Source: Gimesia sp. | GTDB taxonomy: Bacteria > Planctomycetota > Planctomycetia > Planctomycetales > Planctomycetaceae | Reading direction: 5' to 3' | NCBI GenBank assembly: GCA_002706765.1 | Contig: PAJV01000068.1 | Span: 147,773 to 211,772, forward strand | Length of the DNA stretch: 64,000 bases | Shown: piece by piece, positions 46,476-55,979 of the stretch | Position numbering within the stretch: position 1 is the first letter of the stretch | Layout of the letters: each line of letters begins with the position of its first letter | The notes under the pieces: generated by a model | Databases searched by the model: none | Told to the model about the DNA's origin: nothing | What the model saw: only the letters and a program-made list of their open reading frames with translations | Program-made: the position numbers and the translations under genes

Positions 46476-47939
46476 ATGACGTTCTGGCTTGGGATTCTGC
46501 TTGCTGTATATGTCCTGTTGATGGTGGGGCTGGGGCTGTATGCCGGCAGCAGGGTCAACAATGAAGAAGATTATCTCGTCGCGGGACGACGGCTGCCGTT
46601 GTGGCTGGCGTGGGGAACACTGCTGGCGACCTGGTTCGGGGCGGCGACGGTGCTGGGGGCGAGCGAAGCTGCGCGTGCGGAAGGAGTCAGGGGAACGATT
46701 CTGGATCCGTTTGCATCGGGGCTGGCGCTGATTGTCGCCGGTCTCTTCTTTGCCCGACGTGTCTGGGAGATGCAGTTGCTGACGGTAGGCGATCTGTTCT
46801 CGCAGAAATACGGCCGAAAAACCGAACTGGTTTCCAGCGTGGTGCAGGCACTGGGATATCTTCCCTGGATCGCTGCACAGTATCTGGCTCTGGCTGCGGT
46901 GCTGACACATTTCTTTCAGATTGATCATACGACGGCAATTTTCGGAGCCGCGCTGTTCGTGACATTTCTGACAATGATTGGCGGTATGTGGTCGGTGACG
47001 TTGACCGATACGGTACAGATCTGCGTGGTTCTGGTGAGTCTTGTTCTGCTGGGAGTCAAGTTTGCATCGACAGTGGGTGAGGGATCGGTGGCTGGTGGGA
47101 TCACTATGACATGGGAACAGACGCCGCTCGAACTGCGGACGCTGCTGCCTGAAGCCGGTCTGGTGGCGCTGCTGGGCTGGTCGACCACCTGGCTGAATGG
47201 CGTCTTTGGTAATATACCGGGACAGGATCTGATGCAGCGAATTTTCGCAAGCCGCAGCGGCTCTGTGGCGTCACGGGCCTGTCTCCTGGCGGGCTGTGTG
47301 TATATTCTGTTCGGACTGCTGCCGGTAGGAATGGGTCTGGCATCGCGACAACTCTGGCCGGACGAACTGCCACAGGGAAGTGATGGGCATGTCATTCTGG
47401 CGCTCGCGGAGCTCTTTCTTTCCCCTCCGGGGATCTGCCTGCTCGTCGTGACGGTAATGGCGATCGTGGTTTCTACGTGTACGAGTGCGATGCTCTCGCC
47501 GGCGGCGCTGCTGTCGCATAATCTGCTGAATCGAATCGCCTGGTTCCACGAGCGAAATCTGCTGACCAATCGTCTGAGTGTCGGTTTTGTCGCGATCACC
47601 AGCTTGCCGCTGGCGCTGATGACCGAAGAAATTCTGGAACTGCTGGAGAGCGCGCTGGCCGTCGGACTTGTAGCGCTGCTCGTGCCGTTTGTCGCCGGCG
47701 TCTTTCTACGTCCGCGGGGAGAATTACCGGGTCTGCTTTCGATCGGTTGTGGCAGCCTGTTCTGGATGGGCCAGCAGATCGCGGTCTCCCTGCTGTCTTC
47801 AGAGACAGTCCCGACCGGAACACTGAAGACAATTCTGACAACCGTGCCGCCGGAACTGACCGGCTTACTCGCCAGCATCGCGGGATACCTGATCGGACAA
47901 TGGATCAGCCCACGGGTCGATATGCCTCGTGTTGTGTAA
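46476..47939 (+). CDS. Sodium:solute symporter (SSS family)
   Basis: The protein has 487 residues with about 13 membrane helices. Key SSS-type sequences: EEDYLVAGRRLPLWLAWGTL, LATWFGAATVLGASEAARAEG for the first core helices, PGQDLMQRIFASRSGSVASR in the middle and STCTSAMLSPAALLSHNLLN, the region of the second sodium site. It carries a solute (sugar, amino acid or organic acid) into the cell with sodium. The family members cannot be distinguished from sequence. It is alone, and the substrate is unknown. Confidence 0.93.
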   Translation: MTFWLGILLAVYVLLMVGLGLYAGSRVNNEEDYLVAGRRLPLWLAWGTLLATWFGAATVLGASEAARAEGVRGTILDPFASGLALIVAGLFFARRVWEMQLLTVGDLFSQKYGRKTELVSSVVQALGYLPWIAAQYLALAAVLTHFFQIDHTTAIFGAALFVTFLTMIGGMWSVTLTDTVQICVVLVSLVLLGVKFASTVGEGSVAGGITMTWEQTPLELRTLLPEAGLVALLGWSTTWLNGVFGNIPGQDLMQRIFASRSGSVASRACLLAGCVYILFGLLPVGMGLASRQLWPDELPQGSDGHVILALAELFLSPPGICLLVVTVMAIVVSTCTSAMLSPAALLSHNLLNRIAWFHERNLLTNRLSVGFVAITSLPLALMTEEILELLESALAVGLVALLVPFVAGVFLRPRGELPGLLSIGCGSLFWMGQQIAVSLLSSETVPTGTLKTILTTVPPELTGLLASIAGYLIGQWISPRVDMPRVV

Positions 47940-47996
47940 GATATTCATAGATCCAGCGTGAAACTCTGAACCAGGGTTGGGAGCAGTATGTTAAAA

Positions 47997-48013
47997 TCGC
48001 TCATTTCGAGCGA
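47997..48013 (+). terminator. Small hairpin downstream of the symporter
   Basis: Arms TCGCTC and GAGCGA with a five-base loop (ATTTC) lie 58 bases past the symporter stop and are followed by CTTTCG, so it could be a weak terminator. The T-run is short. Confidence 0.3.
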
Positions 48014-48099
48014 CTTTCGACAGAAATTCATAGAATACTGATTTGACTGTCAGATACGGGTTACTGACGTGTATAACAGGGTAAAGAAGGTTCACGATC

Positions 48100-48696
48100 A
48101 TGAATACCACTCCCGATACACGAGCCAGTTTGCTGGTCCGCGTCCGCGATCCTGCGGATCAGGCGGCGTGGCATGAGTTCGTGGAAATATACCGCCCTGT
48201 GATCTTGCGAATGGCGAGTCAAAAAGGAATGCAGGCCGCAGATGCAGAAGATGTGGCACAACTGGTTCTGGTAGCGATTTCCAAAGCGGTCGAGCAGCGT
48301 CCCCATGATCCCGGGCGAGCAAAGTTTCGTACCTGGCTGCACCGAGTGGCGCACAATGCCATTCTCAATGCGTTGATGCGCGGCAAGCCTGATCGTGGTT
48401 CGGGTAAATCGGAATTGCAGGCCTTGCTGAATGAACATGTTTCGCAAAACGGACCGGATTCGAGCCTGTTACGGTTAGAGTATCGGCGTGAAGTCTTTCG
48501 CTGGGCTGCCCGGCATGTGCGACAGGAATTCCAGCCCGCTACCTGGGACCTGTTCTGGTTGACTGCGGTTGAGGGACGTGAAATTGAAGAAGTCGCGCAG
48601 GAATATGGGAAAAATCGAGGCGCCATTTATGCAGCCCGCAGCCGCGTGATGCGGAGAATTCAGGAGAAAGCTGCGGAGTATGAACATGATAGATAA
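48100..48696 (+). CDS. ECF sigma factor
   Basis: The protein has 198 residues. Region 2: EFVEIYRPVILRMASQKGMQ, DAEDVAQLVLVAISKAVEQR and RAKFRTWLHRVAHNAILNAL. Region 4 holds FRWAARHVRQEFQPATWDLF and EEVAQEYGKNRGAIYAARSR with its helix-turn-helix. This is the type of ECF sigma that planctomycetes encode next to Ser/Thr kinases. The kinase gene starts 57 bases after its stop; a GAAGG ribosome site lies upstream of the ATG. There is no transmembrane or signal segment. Confidence 0.95.
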   Translation: MNTTPDTRASLLVRVRDPADQAAWHEFVEIYRPVILRMASQKGMQAADAEDVAQLVLVAISKAVEQRPHDPGRAKFRTWLHRVAHNAILNALMRGKPDRGSGKSELQALLNEHVSQNGPDSSLLRLEYRREVFRWAARHVRQEFQPATWDLFWLTAVEGREIEEVAQEYGKNRGAIYAARSRVMRRIQEKAAEYEHDR

Positions 48697-48753
48697 CACG
48701 TCACCTGTCAGAAACTGCAGGAGTGTGCGTATCCGTTGTCAGGAGTTAACAGA

Positions 48754-51354
48754 ATGAAGAATAAAACAACGATGTGTCATCCGGAAGCAATTGAGCTGTT
48801 CCTGCAGCAGAAAATGAGTGACAACGAACAGACCGAGTTTGAGATCCACCTGGATCAATGCTGCGATTGCCGCCAACAACTGGAAGCGGCGGCTGCCAGT
48901 GGCGATATCTGGGCGTCGGTCCGGGATTCGCTTCAAGACGAAACGCTCACACTGGAATATCCGGGTGAGGATGATTCTGCCCTGGATGTGGGCACAGGAA
49001 ATGAAGCATCATTCTCTCACAGCTCTGTCTTAAATCTGCTGGCACCCTCGGATGACGAGCGGATGCTGGGACGCCTGGGCACATATGAAATTGTAGGGGT
49101 CATCGGTGCGGGAGGGATGGGAGTGGTATTGAAAGCCCTTGATCCCGCACTAAATCGTTATGTAGCCATCAAGATTCTGGCACCTCATCTGGGCAGTAGT
49201 GGGGCGGCGCGCAAACGGTTTTCGCGAGAAGCGCAAGCCGCCGCTGCTGTCGTGCATGACAGTGTGATTGAAATTCATGGTGTGGCGGAAACGAAGGGGC
49301 TGCCTTATCTCGTCATGTCTTATGTGCGAGGCCCCTCGTTACAACGTCGACTGGATGATACAGGACCATTGGCCCTGGTGGAGATACTGCGGATTGGTAT
49401 GCAGGCTGCCAATGGTCTGGCGGCAGCTCATGCGCAGGGACTGGTACACCGTGATGTCAAACCGGCTAATATTCTGTTGTCGGATGGCGTCGAACGTGTC
49501 AAGTTGACCGATTTTGGACTGGCACGTGCGGCCGATGATGCCAGTCTGACGCGGACCGGCATCATCGCGGGAACGCCTCAATATATGTCTCCCGAACAGG
49601 CACGCGGTGAAGCAGTCGATCAGTCCAGTGACCTGTTCAGCCTGGGTAGCGTACTCTATACGATGTGTACCGGTCGGCCTCCGTTCCGTTCAGAAACCAG
49701 TTATGGCGTGTTGCGGCGGATTACCGATGAAGAACCGCGACCCATTCGTGAAATCAATGCCGAGATCCCGGAATGGCTCTGCCAGATCGTCAACAAACTG
49801 ATGGCGAAAGAGCCCGCCGCTCGTTTCGCGACCGCCAGTGAAGTCTCTGTGTTACTGGAAGATTGTCTGGCTCATGTACAGCAACCGACGGAAGTTCCTT
49901 TGCCGCCTTCTCTCGAAAGTCAGACGAAAACCGGTGGTTTCTTTTCGAACTTTCGTCGTAAGCGGGGACTGCTAACGCTGAGCGGCGGTCTGGCTGCGAT
50001 TGTACTGGGAATGTGTTTCTGGCAGGCAACCGAACCGCCCGACATCGCCGGTGAATGGCGCAGTGAAGGGTGGGGGACTGTCACATTGAACCGCGAGGAT
50101 GTAGGACTTTACGCGGGAACCTACAAACAGCCTGACAATGCTGCCTCGGGCAGCGTCGATTTAAAATGGTCGCGCATCGAACGTCGCTTTAATGGTACCT
50201 GGCGTGAAGGTGAAGACCGTTTCGGTAAACTTTCCATTCGACTCGCCGATGAAGAAATTCGTGGTGCCTGGACCACCAGTCGCCAGTCACGCGTAAATCC
50301 GGGGACTCCAGAACTGGCGGACCTGTTGTGGGTGCGTGGGTCTGAAGGCAATGCCGATACAAACAGAATATTCATAAAGGGGCAGGTGATCTCTGTGGCT
50401 GATGGAGAAGCTGTGCTCTCGGTAGGAAAGAAAGACGGTATCAAAGTCGGAATGGAACTGATTGCCCTTGATCAGGGTCTTGTGAGAGGTCAGATTGACA
50501 TCATCAAAGTAGAAGAGAATCAATCGATCGGACGCATTCATGAGAATCCGCATGACTCGCCGGTCGAGGTAGGTAATCTGGTGGAAAGCCCGAGACCGGA
50601 CACTCTGTCTGCAGTGAATTCCTATTTGAAAAGTCGTCCTGCTCCACCTTCAGAGAGTGCTTCCAAAAAAAAACGTCAGCTCCGCATGGATGATATAGTA
50701 AGTATGGATGAATCGATCAAGGTCCGGCCGAAAAGTGACGCGGAAAAGGCCATTGCCCGACTGGTGCTGGTCTACTTTCGGGATCAGTCCCGCCGCGCGA
50801 TACCTGGAATTCTGGTCGATGCCGGCTCTGAAACATGCGTGGTCACAGCCGGGACAGCAGGGATTATTCCCGTGGGGGCTCCCCATGCCGTCGATCGGAC
50901 GTTTCTTGAAATTCCGAATCGTCCGCCAATCGATGCGGTCTATCTGCCGCAGAGTACGAAAGAACTGTTTGTCTATCGGACACAGCAGAAGCTGACCGAC
51001 TATAAACCTTCAGAATATGTTCTACTGGCGGTGGGCGATGAACTCGCGGCCATTTATCCCGGGAGTTCCCCGCAATTGTCTCTGACTCCGCAGGCAGCAC
51101 GCATCGTGTCTTTTGACAATCAAGCGGAACTGGCATTGCCTCCTTTAAAGAATAAACATCGATTTGAAGGTCTGATTCAACTTGATCGCAGTTTGCCCGA
51201 AGGGACTCCTCTGTTCAAGGAGGGGCAACTGGCGGGACTGACATTGCTGGGAACCCGTTTTCTGGGAGAGAAAGCGAACAAATCCTATATGGTTCCGGTA
51301 GAGCGGATAGCGGCGTTCTGTCGTGAGTTGAAAATCGTTCCGGAAGGCAGCTAA
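48754..51354 (+). CDS. Zinc-finger/Ser-Thr kinase with degenerate protease-like C-terminus
   Basis: The protein has 866 residues. The first 40 hold a zinc-finger anti-sigma-like segment (CHPEAIELFLQQK, then HLDQCCDCRQQLE). The kinase domain has the Gly loop (118-123), Lys140, catalytic HRDVKPAN (His232-Asp234) and DFG at 253, then GTPQYMSPEQARG. One membrane helix is near 402-424. Outside follow a beta domain (PDIAGEWRSEGWGTVTLNRE), a small DGIKVGMELIAL unit, and a C-terminal region like a trypsin-type barrel (CVVTAGTAGIIPVGAP, EGTPLFKEGQLAGLTLL), where the serine of the usual GNSGG is not seen. AGGAG precedes the ATG at 48754; an upstream TTG is ignored. It should couple an outside signal to the adjoining sigma factor. 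Confidence 0.93.
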   Translation: MKNKTTMCHPEAIELFLQQKMSDNEQTEFEIHLDQCCDCRQQLEAAAASGDIWASVRDSLQDETLTLEYPGEDDSALDVGTGNEASFSHSSVLNLLAPSDDERMLGRLGTYEIVGVIGAGGMGVVLKALDPALNRYVAIKILAPHLGSSGAARKRFSREAQAAAAVVHDSVIEIHGVAETKGLPYLVMSYVRGPSLQRRLDDTGPLALVEILRIGMQAANGLAAAHAQGLVHRDVKPANILLSDGVERVKLTDFGLARAADDASLTRTGIIAGTPQYMSPEQARGEAVDQSSDLFSLGSVLYTMCTGRPPFRSETSYGVLRRITDEEPRPIREINAEIPEWLCQIVNKLMAKEPAARFATASEVSVLLEDCLAHVQQPTEVPLPPSLESQTKTGGFFSNFRRKRGLLTLSGGLAAIVLGMCFWQATEPPDIAGEWRSEGWGTVTLNREDVGLYAGTYKQPDNAASGSVDLKWSRIERRFNGTWREGEDRFGKLSIRLADEEIRGAWTTSRQSRVNPGTPELADLLWVRGSEGNADTNRIFIKGQVISVADGEAVLSVGKKDGIKVGMELIALDQGLVRGQIDIIKVEENQSIGRIHENPHDSPVEVGNLVESPRPDTLSAVNSYLKSRPAPPSESASKKKRQLRMDDIVSMDESIKVRPKSDAEKAIARLVLVYFRDQSRRAIPGILVDAGSETCVVTAGTAGIIPVGAPHAVDRTFLEIPNRPPIDAVYLPQSTKELFVYRTQQKLTDYKPSEYVLLAVGDELAAIYPGSSPQLSLTPQAARIVSFDNQAELALPPLKNKHRFEGLIQLDRSLPEGTPLFKEGQLAGLTLLGTRFLGEKANKSYMVPVERIAAFCRELKIVPEGS

Positions 51355-51378
51355 AATCCTGTGTGTGACTTTGAAGTG

Positions 51379-51972
51379 CTAAGGGTCTGCGATCAGAACC
51401 TTGCGTCGGTAGTGAATCAGTAGGGTCAGGAACAGGCAGACGATGCAGATTGACAGCGGGAAGAGTACTGTTGTCAGGCTATAGGATTCGAGGGCCAGCA
51501 GGGCGAAGGTGTTCCTGATGAAGAATAAGAAGATAAACAGAATGCTTTCTTCAAATGGATGGTCGTAGGCTTTGCGGATGGTGGGGCCGAAGCCTAACAG
51601 ATCGATGACCGTCAGCAGGATCACCGCCCACATCGGGTTGGAAGTGAAATACCAGCAGGGGATGGAGAACAGGGCGGCACTGAAAAACAGTCTGTCGAGA
51701 TGTGTGATCGAGATGTCGCTGCGCTTCACATAAGACAGAAAGGCGATGTAGACCGTGATCACGCCTGAAATGCCAATCGGCCAGGCGCCGATTCCACCGT
51801 TCGCTTCGAGTTGGGCAAAGAACACGATCAGTGTGGTGATGCCCCAGATGAGCCAGGAAAACAGGTGAGGTCTGGTACGTCCCGCCAGAATTCCCCGGAT
51901 ATACGGAATAAAGGCAGTGAAAGTAATCACGATAGCCAGTCCACTGAAGAGCAGCTTGAAACGGGAATCCAT
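51379..51972 (-). CDS. PQ-loop-like membrane protein
   Basis: The protein has 197 residues from the ATG at 51972 (AGG about 9 bases upstream). Seven hydrophobic helices are predicted. The first pair carries IPYIRGILAGRTRPHLFSWL, and the fifth DLLGFGPTIRKAYDHP, each with a proline-containing turn similar to that of SWEET/PQ-loop carriers. No transport activity is demonstrated by this alone. It is convergent with the kinase gene (24 bases apart). An upstream start at 52068 would add a poorly conserved leader. Confidence 0.72.
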   Translation of the reverse strand: MDSRFKLLFSGLAIVITFTAFIPYIRGILAGRTRPHLFSWLIWGITTLIVFFAQLEANGGIGAWPIGISGVITVYIAFLSYVKRSDISITHLDRLFFSAALFSIPCWYFTSNPMWAVILLTVIDLLGFGPTIRKAYDHPFEESILFIFLFFIRNTFALLALESYSLTTVLFPLSICIVCLFLTLLIHYRRKVLIADP

Positions 51973-52226
51973 GGATGATACCTGATGATTAACAGACGAC
52001 TTTTTCACACAGATCAGGTGGTGGGGCGATAGCGATACACGGCTGTGCCAGTTTAAGAAGGTTATCAATAGATGTTTTGTGGGAAGATGTCAATCCAGCA
52101 CGGTTTCCTGTCAGTGAAATGAGACTCGACAGTGGAGTCGGGGCGGCGTACACTCATAAAAAGACAAGCTGTAGTGAGCTGTTCCTGTAACAGTCAACAA
52201 TTTGAAAACTCTCTGGAGTCACCCGC

Positions 52227-53141
52227 ATGAATCTGCCTCGCCGTTTCGATCTTTTGATTCTCACAATCAGCTTTCTGATACTGACAGCTGAGTTTACTGC
52301 TGCAGCAGACAAAATCGAGTTTGAACCCGCGGCAATTCAGCTCCAGTTGCCGGAAGGTCTGACGCTCGGACCCTGTTCGGCGGTGGATTTTGACAGCCAG
52401 GGGCGGATGTATCTGTTTCATCGGGGCCCGCAGCCGATTCTCTGTTTTGATTCGAGCGGCAAATTTGTGCGCTCGTGGGGCGACAAGCTGATCGGGCAGG
52501 CGCACGGCTTGCGCGTTGACCCACAGGACAATGTCTGGGTGACCGATATCGGTAATCACATGGTGTTTCAGTTCAGCCAGGAAGGAAAACTGCTGCTGGC
52601 GCTGGGGCAGGCGGGTAAAGCGGGTGACAGTCAGGATCGGTTCAATAAGCCGACCGATATCGCGTTCGGGCCACAGGGTGAGATCTTCATTTCAGACGGT
52701 TATGGGAACAGTCGTGTCATGAAGTTTGCGGCGAACGGAAAATATCTGGGGCAGTGGGGTACACCGGGCACAGGAACAGGCGAATTCAATCTGCCGCATT
52801 CGATTGTGGTTGATAAGCAAGGCCGCGTACTGGTGGGCGACCGGGAGAACGATCGCGTGCAGATCTTCGATCTGGAAGGGAACCTGCTGGAAACCTGGAC
52901 CGGCTTTGCCCCGTATGGCATGGAATTCGATTCCCGGGGAACGCTATTTGTGGCCGACGGTCGTGCGAACAAAGTGCTGCAACTGAACGCAAGCGGCAAG
53001 GTCGAAAACTCCTGGGGCAAAAAAGGGAAGGGGCCTGGGGAATTTGATCTGCCTCACATGCTGGCTGTCGATACTGCAGGCAATCTGTTCGTGACCGAAA
53101 TTGGTGGTCGACGACTACAGAAACTGCAGCGGAAACAGTGA
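52227..53141 (+). CDS. Secreted NHL-repeat beta-propeller protein
   Basis: The protein has 304 residues with a signal peptide (LILTISFLILTAEFTAAA). Six repeats with the NHL pattern can be counted: VDFDSQGRMYLFHRG, GLRVDPQDNVWVTDIGNHMV, DIAFGPQGEIFISDGYGNSR, SIVVDKQGRVLVGDRENDRV, GMEFDSRGTLFVADGRANKV and MLAVDTAGNLFVTEIGGRRL. It resembles peptidyl-alpha-hydroxyglycine lyases, but their zinc ligands are not evident. Likely binding function outside the cell. Convergent with the CxxCH dehydrogenase gene, which ends 18 bases after it. Confidence 0.87.
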   Translation: MNLPRRFDLLILTISFLILTAEFTAAADKIEFEPAAIQLQLPEGLTLGPCSAVDFDSQGRMYLFHRGPQPILCFDSSGKFVRSWGDKLIGQAHGLRVDPQDNVWVTDIGNHMVFQFSQEGKLLLALGQAGKAGDSQDRFNKPTDIAFGPQGEIFISDGYGNSRVMKFAANGKYLGQWGTPGTGTGEFNLPHSIVVDKQGRVLVGDRENDRVQIFDLEGNLLETWTGFAPYGMEFDSRGTLFVADGRANKVLQLNASGKVENSWGKKGKGPGEFDLPHMLAVDTAGNLFVTEIGGRRLQKLQRKQ

Positions 53142-53159
53142 CAGCAATGACTGCCTCCC

Positions 53160-55772
53160 TTATTTGTGGGGCGAACCGCTTTCCAGGAACGCGAGCAGGT
53201 CTTTGATCTCGCGGTCGGTCAGGGTATGGACCAGTCCGGAGGGCATGAAGGAGATCGGGGATTCCACCATGGTGTCGACATCGTTGCGGTCAAAGGTCCG
53301 GTTTTGACCGTTGGCATCGCGGATGGTTTCTTTGACATAGGAACGCAGTCGAATTCCCGTGAAGGTGCGGCCGTCATTGAGAATGATGGTACGAGGCTGG
53401 TACTCGGGAGCCATCTCCCGACTGGGTTCGAGGATGGACCTGAGCAGCCATGTACGGTCCTGTTTATCACCCAGGCTGCTTAAGTCGGGGCCGACCACAT
53501 TTCCACGACCGCCGTGACGATGACAGTGGGCACAATTCGCCACTCGTCCATGATGAAAAATACGACGACCACTTTCCGGGTCTGCGGGAGCCTGTACCGC
53601 TTTCAGTGCCTGTGCCCAGGCATCTGTGTCGGTCAGGGCAGGGCGCCCGACGCTGAGCCTTTTGGGATTCACCGCGGCTGCAAACAGGTCTGCTGATTCC
53701 GGATGCTGAGCGGCCAGACTTTTCAGGGACTGCTGTTGTGGAGGCGTGAGCGGGATCGAGCGGAGCGCACGTAAAGCCTCTTCGCGGACAATACGTTCCT
53801 CTGCGCCTGCCAGTTGTAATAACAGGACTGTATTCTGTTCTGCGACGTTCGCCAGTCCCGCGATTGCTTCTGCACGCAGTTTCGCGTCTTGCTGAGAGTC
53901 AGCAGCGATGTCTGCCAGGATTTTCTGTGCAGCGATGGGATTTCCAGTCAGCGTGCGGACGACTTCCAGAGACAGTGTTTCATCGTTCACGGCCAGAAGT
54001 TGCTGAAGAATTTCCAGTGTCAGTCCTTTGGGAAAGTTTTTCACAGGCAGCTTTCCCTCTTTCGGAGCGGAGAGCGACTGTGTGGGCAGCAACCGGAGTG
54101 CAAAAGCCCGGGTGCGTGGGGCACTGTTCGCATCCTGGACTCTGGCCAGGAGTAATGCCGGATTACGGATACCCGCTTCGGGTTTTCCCTGCAACGTGTT
54201 CAACGTGGCGATGGCGGCTTCGAATCGGCGATAGTCGAGATCGCTTTCCGCCAGTTTCTGTTCTACCAGCGGCAGAAAGGCTTTCAACCCGTAGTCAGAA
54301 ATCCAGCGGAGCGTTTCGAACTGGACCTCTGGATCTTTGTCCGTCAGCAAAACAGGGATCCATTGCTGTGGATCCGCCTGGGCCAGTTTCAACGCCAGTA
54401 CGGCTTGAATCCGGTCTGCAGCAGGCCAACCGGCGACCTTGTCCGGTGTCCAGGTTGAGGCATACTGCGACAGCGCCTGCAGCGCAGACAACGCGAGGAA
54501 CGGGTCCTGGTCGTGGGAAAACTTCAATAATTCTTTCTGGCTGTGCGTTGATTTACCACTGCGCAAAAGCGCCGCGAGTTTTGCATTTTCCGTGGGTGGT
54601 TCCAGTTCCAGTTCACCGACCCAGTCTGCCTGATCGAGATCGATTTCCAGCTTCCACAGGCGACCGAAACCGTGTGCCTGATAACGACCGTCGACCCAGT
54701 CGCACAGATACCAGGTTCGTTTTTGTGAATTTGCATGGGGATCTTCTGCAATACAACTGGGACGGAAGTAACGGCTCCCCTTCACTAAGGTGATGGGTTT
54801 GGATGTGTAAGAGGCTCCCTGAGGAGTGAGTGGAAAAAAGTCAATGCGATGATCGCTCCAGGAGGGAACCAGTAATCCACGTCCGAGCGGTTGAATGCCA
54901 CAGGGGGCTTCTCCCGAGGGATGTATCATCGGCAGTGTGCCCCGCAGTTCGCCATTCCAGCCGACGAAAGGGTGATGTGCCTCGGAACCATAACTGCGTT
55001 CATAACCGTAGTCACCCCCTTCGACGATGTGCAGCACTCGACAGGGAGGACGTTCGCCGGGATCGTTTTCGGCAGCAAAGATTTGACCGTCCGCGCGAAC
55101 ACAGATGCCGAACGGATTCCAGAATCCTTCCGCGATGCGTCGCAGTTGCGAACCATCAGCGCTGCAGCGGAAGATGCCTCCTTCGCCGGCACCTTCGACA
55201 ACTACGCCATCAGTTCCCGTCAGAGACCAGGGCTTAGCGAAGTTCTCGCCGAGGGCAAAGACCAGGTCGCCATTCGGATTCCACGCCAGTCCTTCCAGGC
55301 CATTGTGAGGATAGTCGGCTTCACTTTTCAGGACTGCGATATTCTCTTCGACATCCGCCTTGCCGTCGCCGTTGGTATCCTTGATGCGGAGAATCCGGTC
55401 CCGTTCGGCGAGGTACACCCAGCCATCCGGTCCCAGTTCGAGGTCCATGGTGGCATCGGTGGCATTATAGAAGACCTGTCGTTTTTGGGCACGGCCTTCA
55501 CTGTTCGGATCAGAAAAGACGAGGATTTCATCATGCTCCGGGCCGACATAATCGTCGGGTCGAAAATGCGTATGTGTGGCGACGACCCAGATGCGCCCCT
55601 GTTCGTCCACATCAACGCCGGTCGGGGTCGCCAGTTCGGGATGCTCGGCGACGAGAGTCAGTTTCACGCCGGGTTGCAACGATTTCACCTGAGGTTCCCG
55701 CTCGGCAGCGGAGAGGGAACTGACAGAGAAAATCAAACTCATCACCAGGGAGCAAACTGTCAAATGATTCAT
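53160..55772 (-). CDS. PVC-type membrane-bound dehydrogenase with CxxCH heme motif
   Basis: The protein has 870 residues from the ATG at 55772 with a signal peptide (CSLVMSLIFSVSSLSAAE). Residues about 40-380 form a six-bladed propeller (GVDVDEQGRIWVVATH, LELGPDGWVYLAERDRILRI, FGICVRADGQIFAAENDPGE), the sorbosone/glucose-dehydrogenase type specific to planctomycetes. A HEAT-like helical region follows (about 400-700), then the cytochrome-c segment NCAHCHRHGGRGNVVGPDLS with CxxCH near residue 745. The heme binds covalently outside the cytoplasm. It should oxidise sugars or other substrates and pass electrons to the heme. Transcribed alone. Confidence 0.94.
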   Translation of the reverse strand: MNHLTVCSLVMSLIFSVSSLSAAEREPQVKSLQPGVKLTLVAEHPELATPTGVDVDEQGRIWVVATHTHFRPDDYVGPEHDEILVFSDPNSEGRAQKRQVFYNATDATMDLELGPDGWVYLAERDRILRIKDTNGDGKADVEENIAVLKSEADYPHNGLEGLAWNPNGDLVFALGENFAKPWSLTGTDGVVVEGAGEGGIFRCSADGSQLRRIAEGFWNPFGICVRADGQIFAAENDPGERPPCRVLHIVEGGDYGYERSYGSEAHHPFVGWNGELRGTLPMIHPSGEAPCGIQPLGRGLLVPSWSDHRIDFFPLTPQGASYTSKPITLVKGSRYFRPSCIAEDPHANSQKRTWYLCDWVDGRYQAHGFGRLWKLEIDLDQADWVGELELEPPTENAKLAALLRSGKSTHSQKELLKFSHDQDPFLALSALQALSQYASTWTPDKVAGWPAADRIQAVLALKLAQADPQQWIPVLLTDKDPEVQFETLRWISDYGLKAFLPLVEQKLAESDLDYRRFEAAIATLNTLQGKPEAGIRNPALLLARVQDANSAPRTRAFALRLLPTQSLSAPKEGKLPVKNFPKGLTLEILQQLLAVNDETLSLEVVRTLTGNPIAAQKILADIAADSQQDAKLRAEAIAGLANVAEQNTVLLLQLAGAEERIVREEALRALRSIPLTPPQQQSLKSLAAQHPESADLFAAAVNPKRLSVGRPALTDTDAWAQALKAVQAPADPESGRRIFHHGRVANCAHCHRHGGRGNVVGPDLSSLGDKQDRTWLLRSILEPSREMAPEYQPRTIILNDGRTFTGIRLRSYVKETIRDANGQNRTFDRNDVDTMVESPISFMPSGLVHTLTDREIKDLLAFLESGSPHK

Positions 55773-55979
55773 GGGTGTTTCTCTTTTGTTCGTTAACGTA
55801 TTTGCTCTCAAGCAATTTCGATTATTTTTAGATGAATCATGATGCGATTCAGTGCCAGGTCATGACGTAAAATAGTCTATAACACAGCTTTGATAAGAAC
55901 AATGAATAAGCGTGTGTTAATGTGATGCGGTCCCGTTTATGAATACCATGGGGGACCAGCGGATGCTCAGGCAGTGTGC

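Noticed and set aside
46925-47878. Minus-strand open frame opposite the symporter
   Set aside because: Ser/Arg/Pro-rich composition from reading GC-rich membrane codons backwards; no family pattern.
53864-55796. Long plus-strand frames opposite the CxxCH dehydrogenase
   Set aside because: Antisense shadows of a well-supported 870-residue protein.
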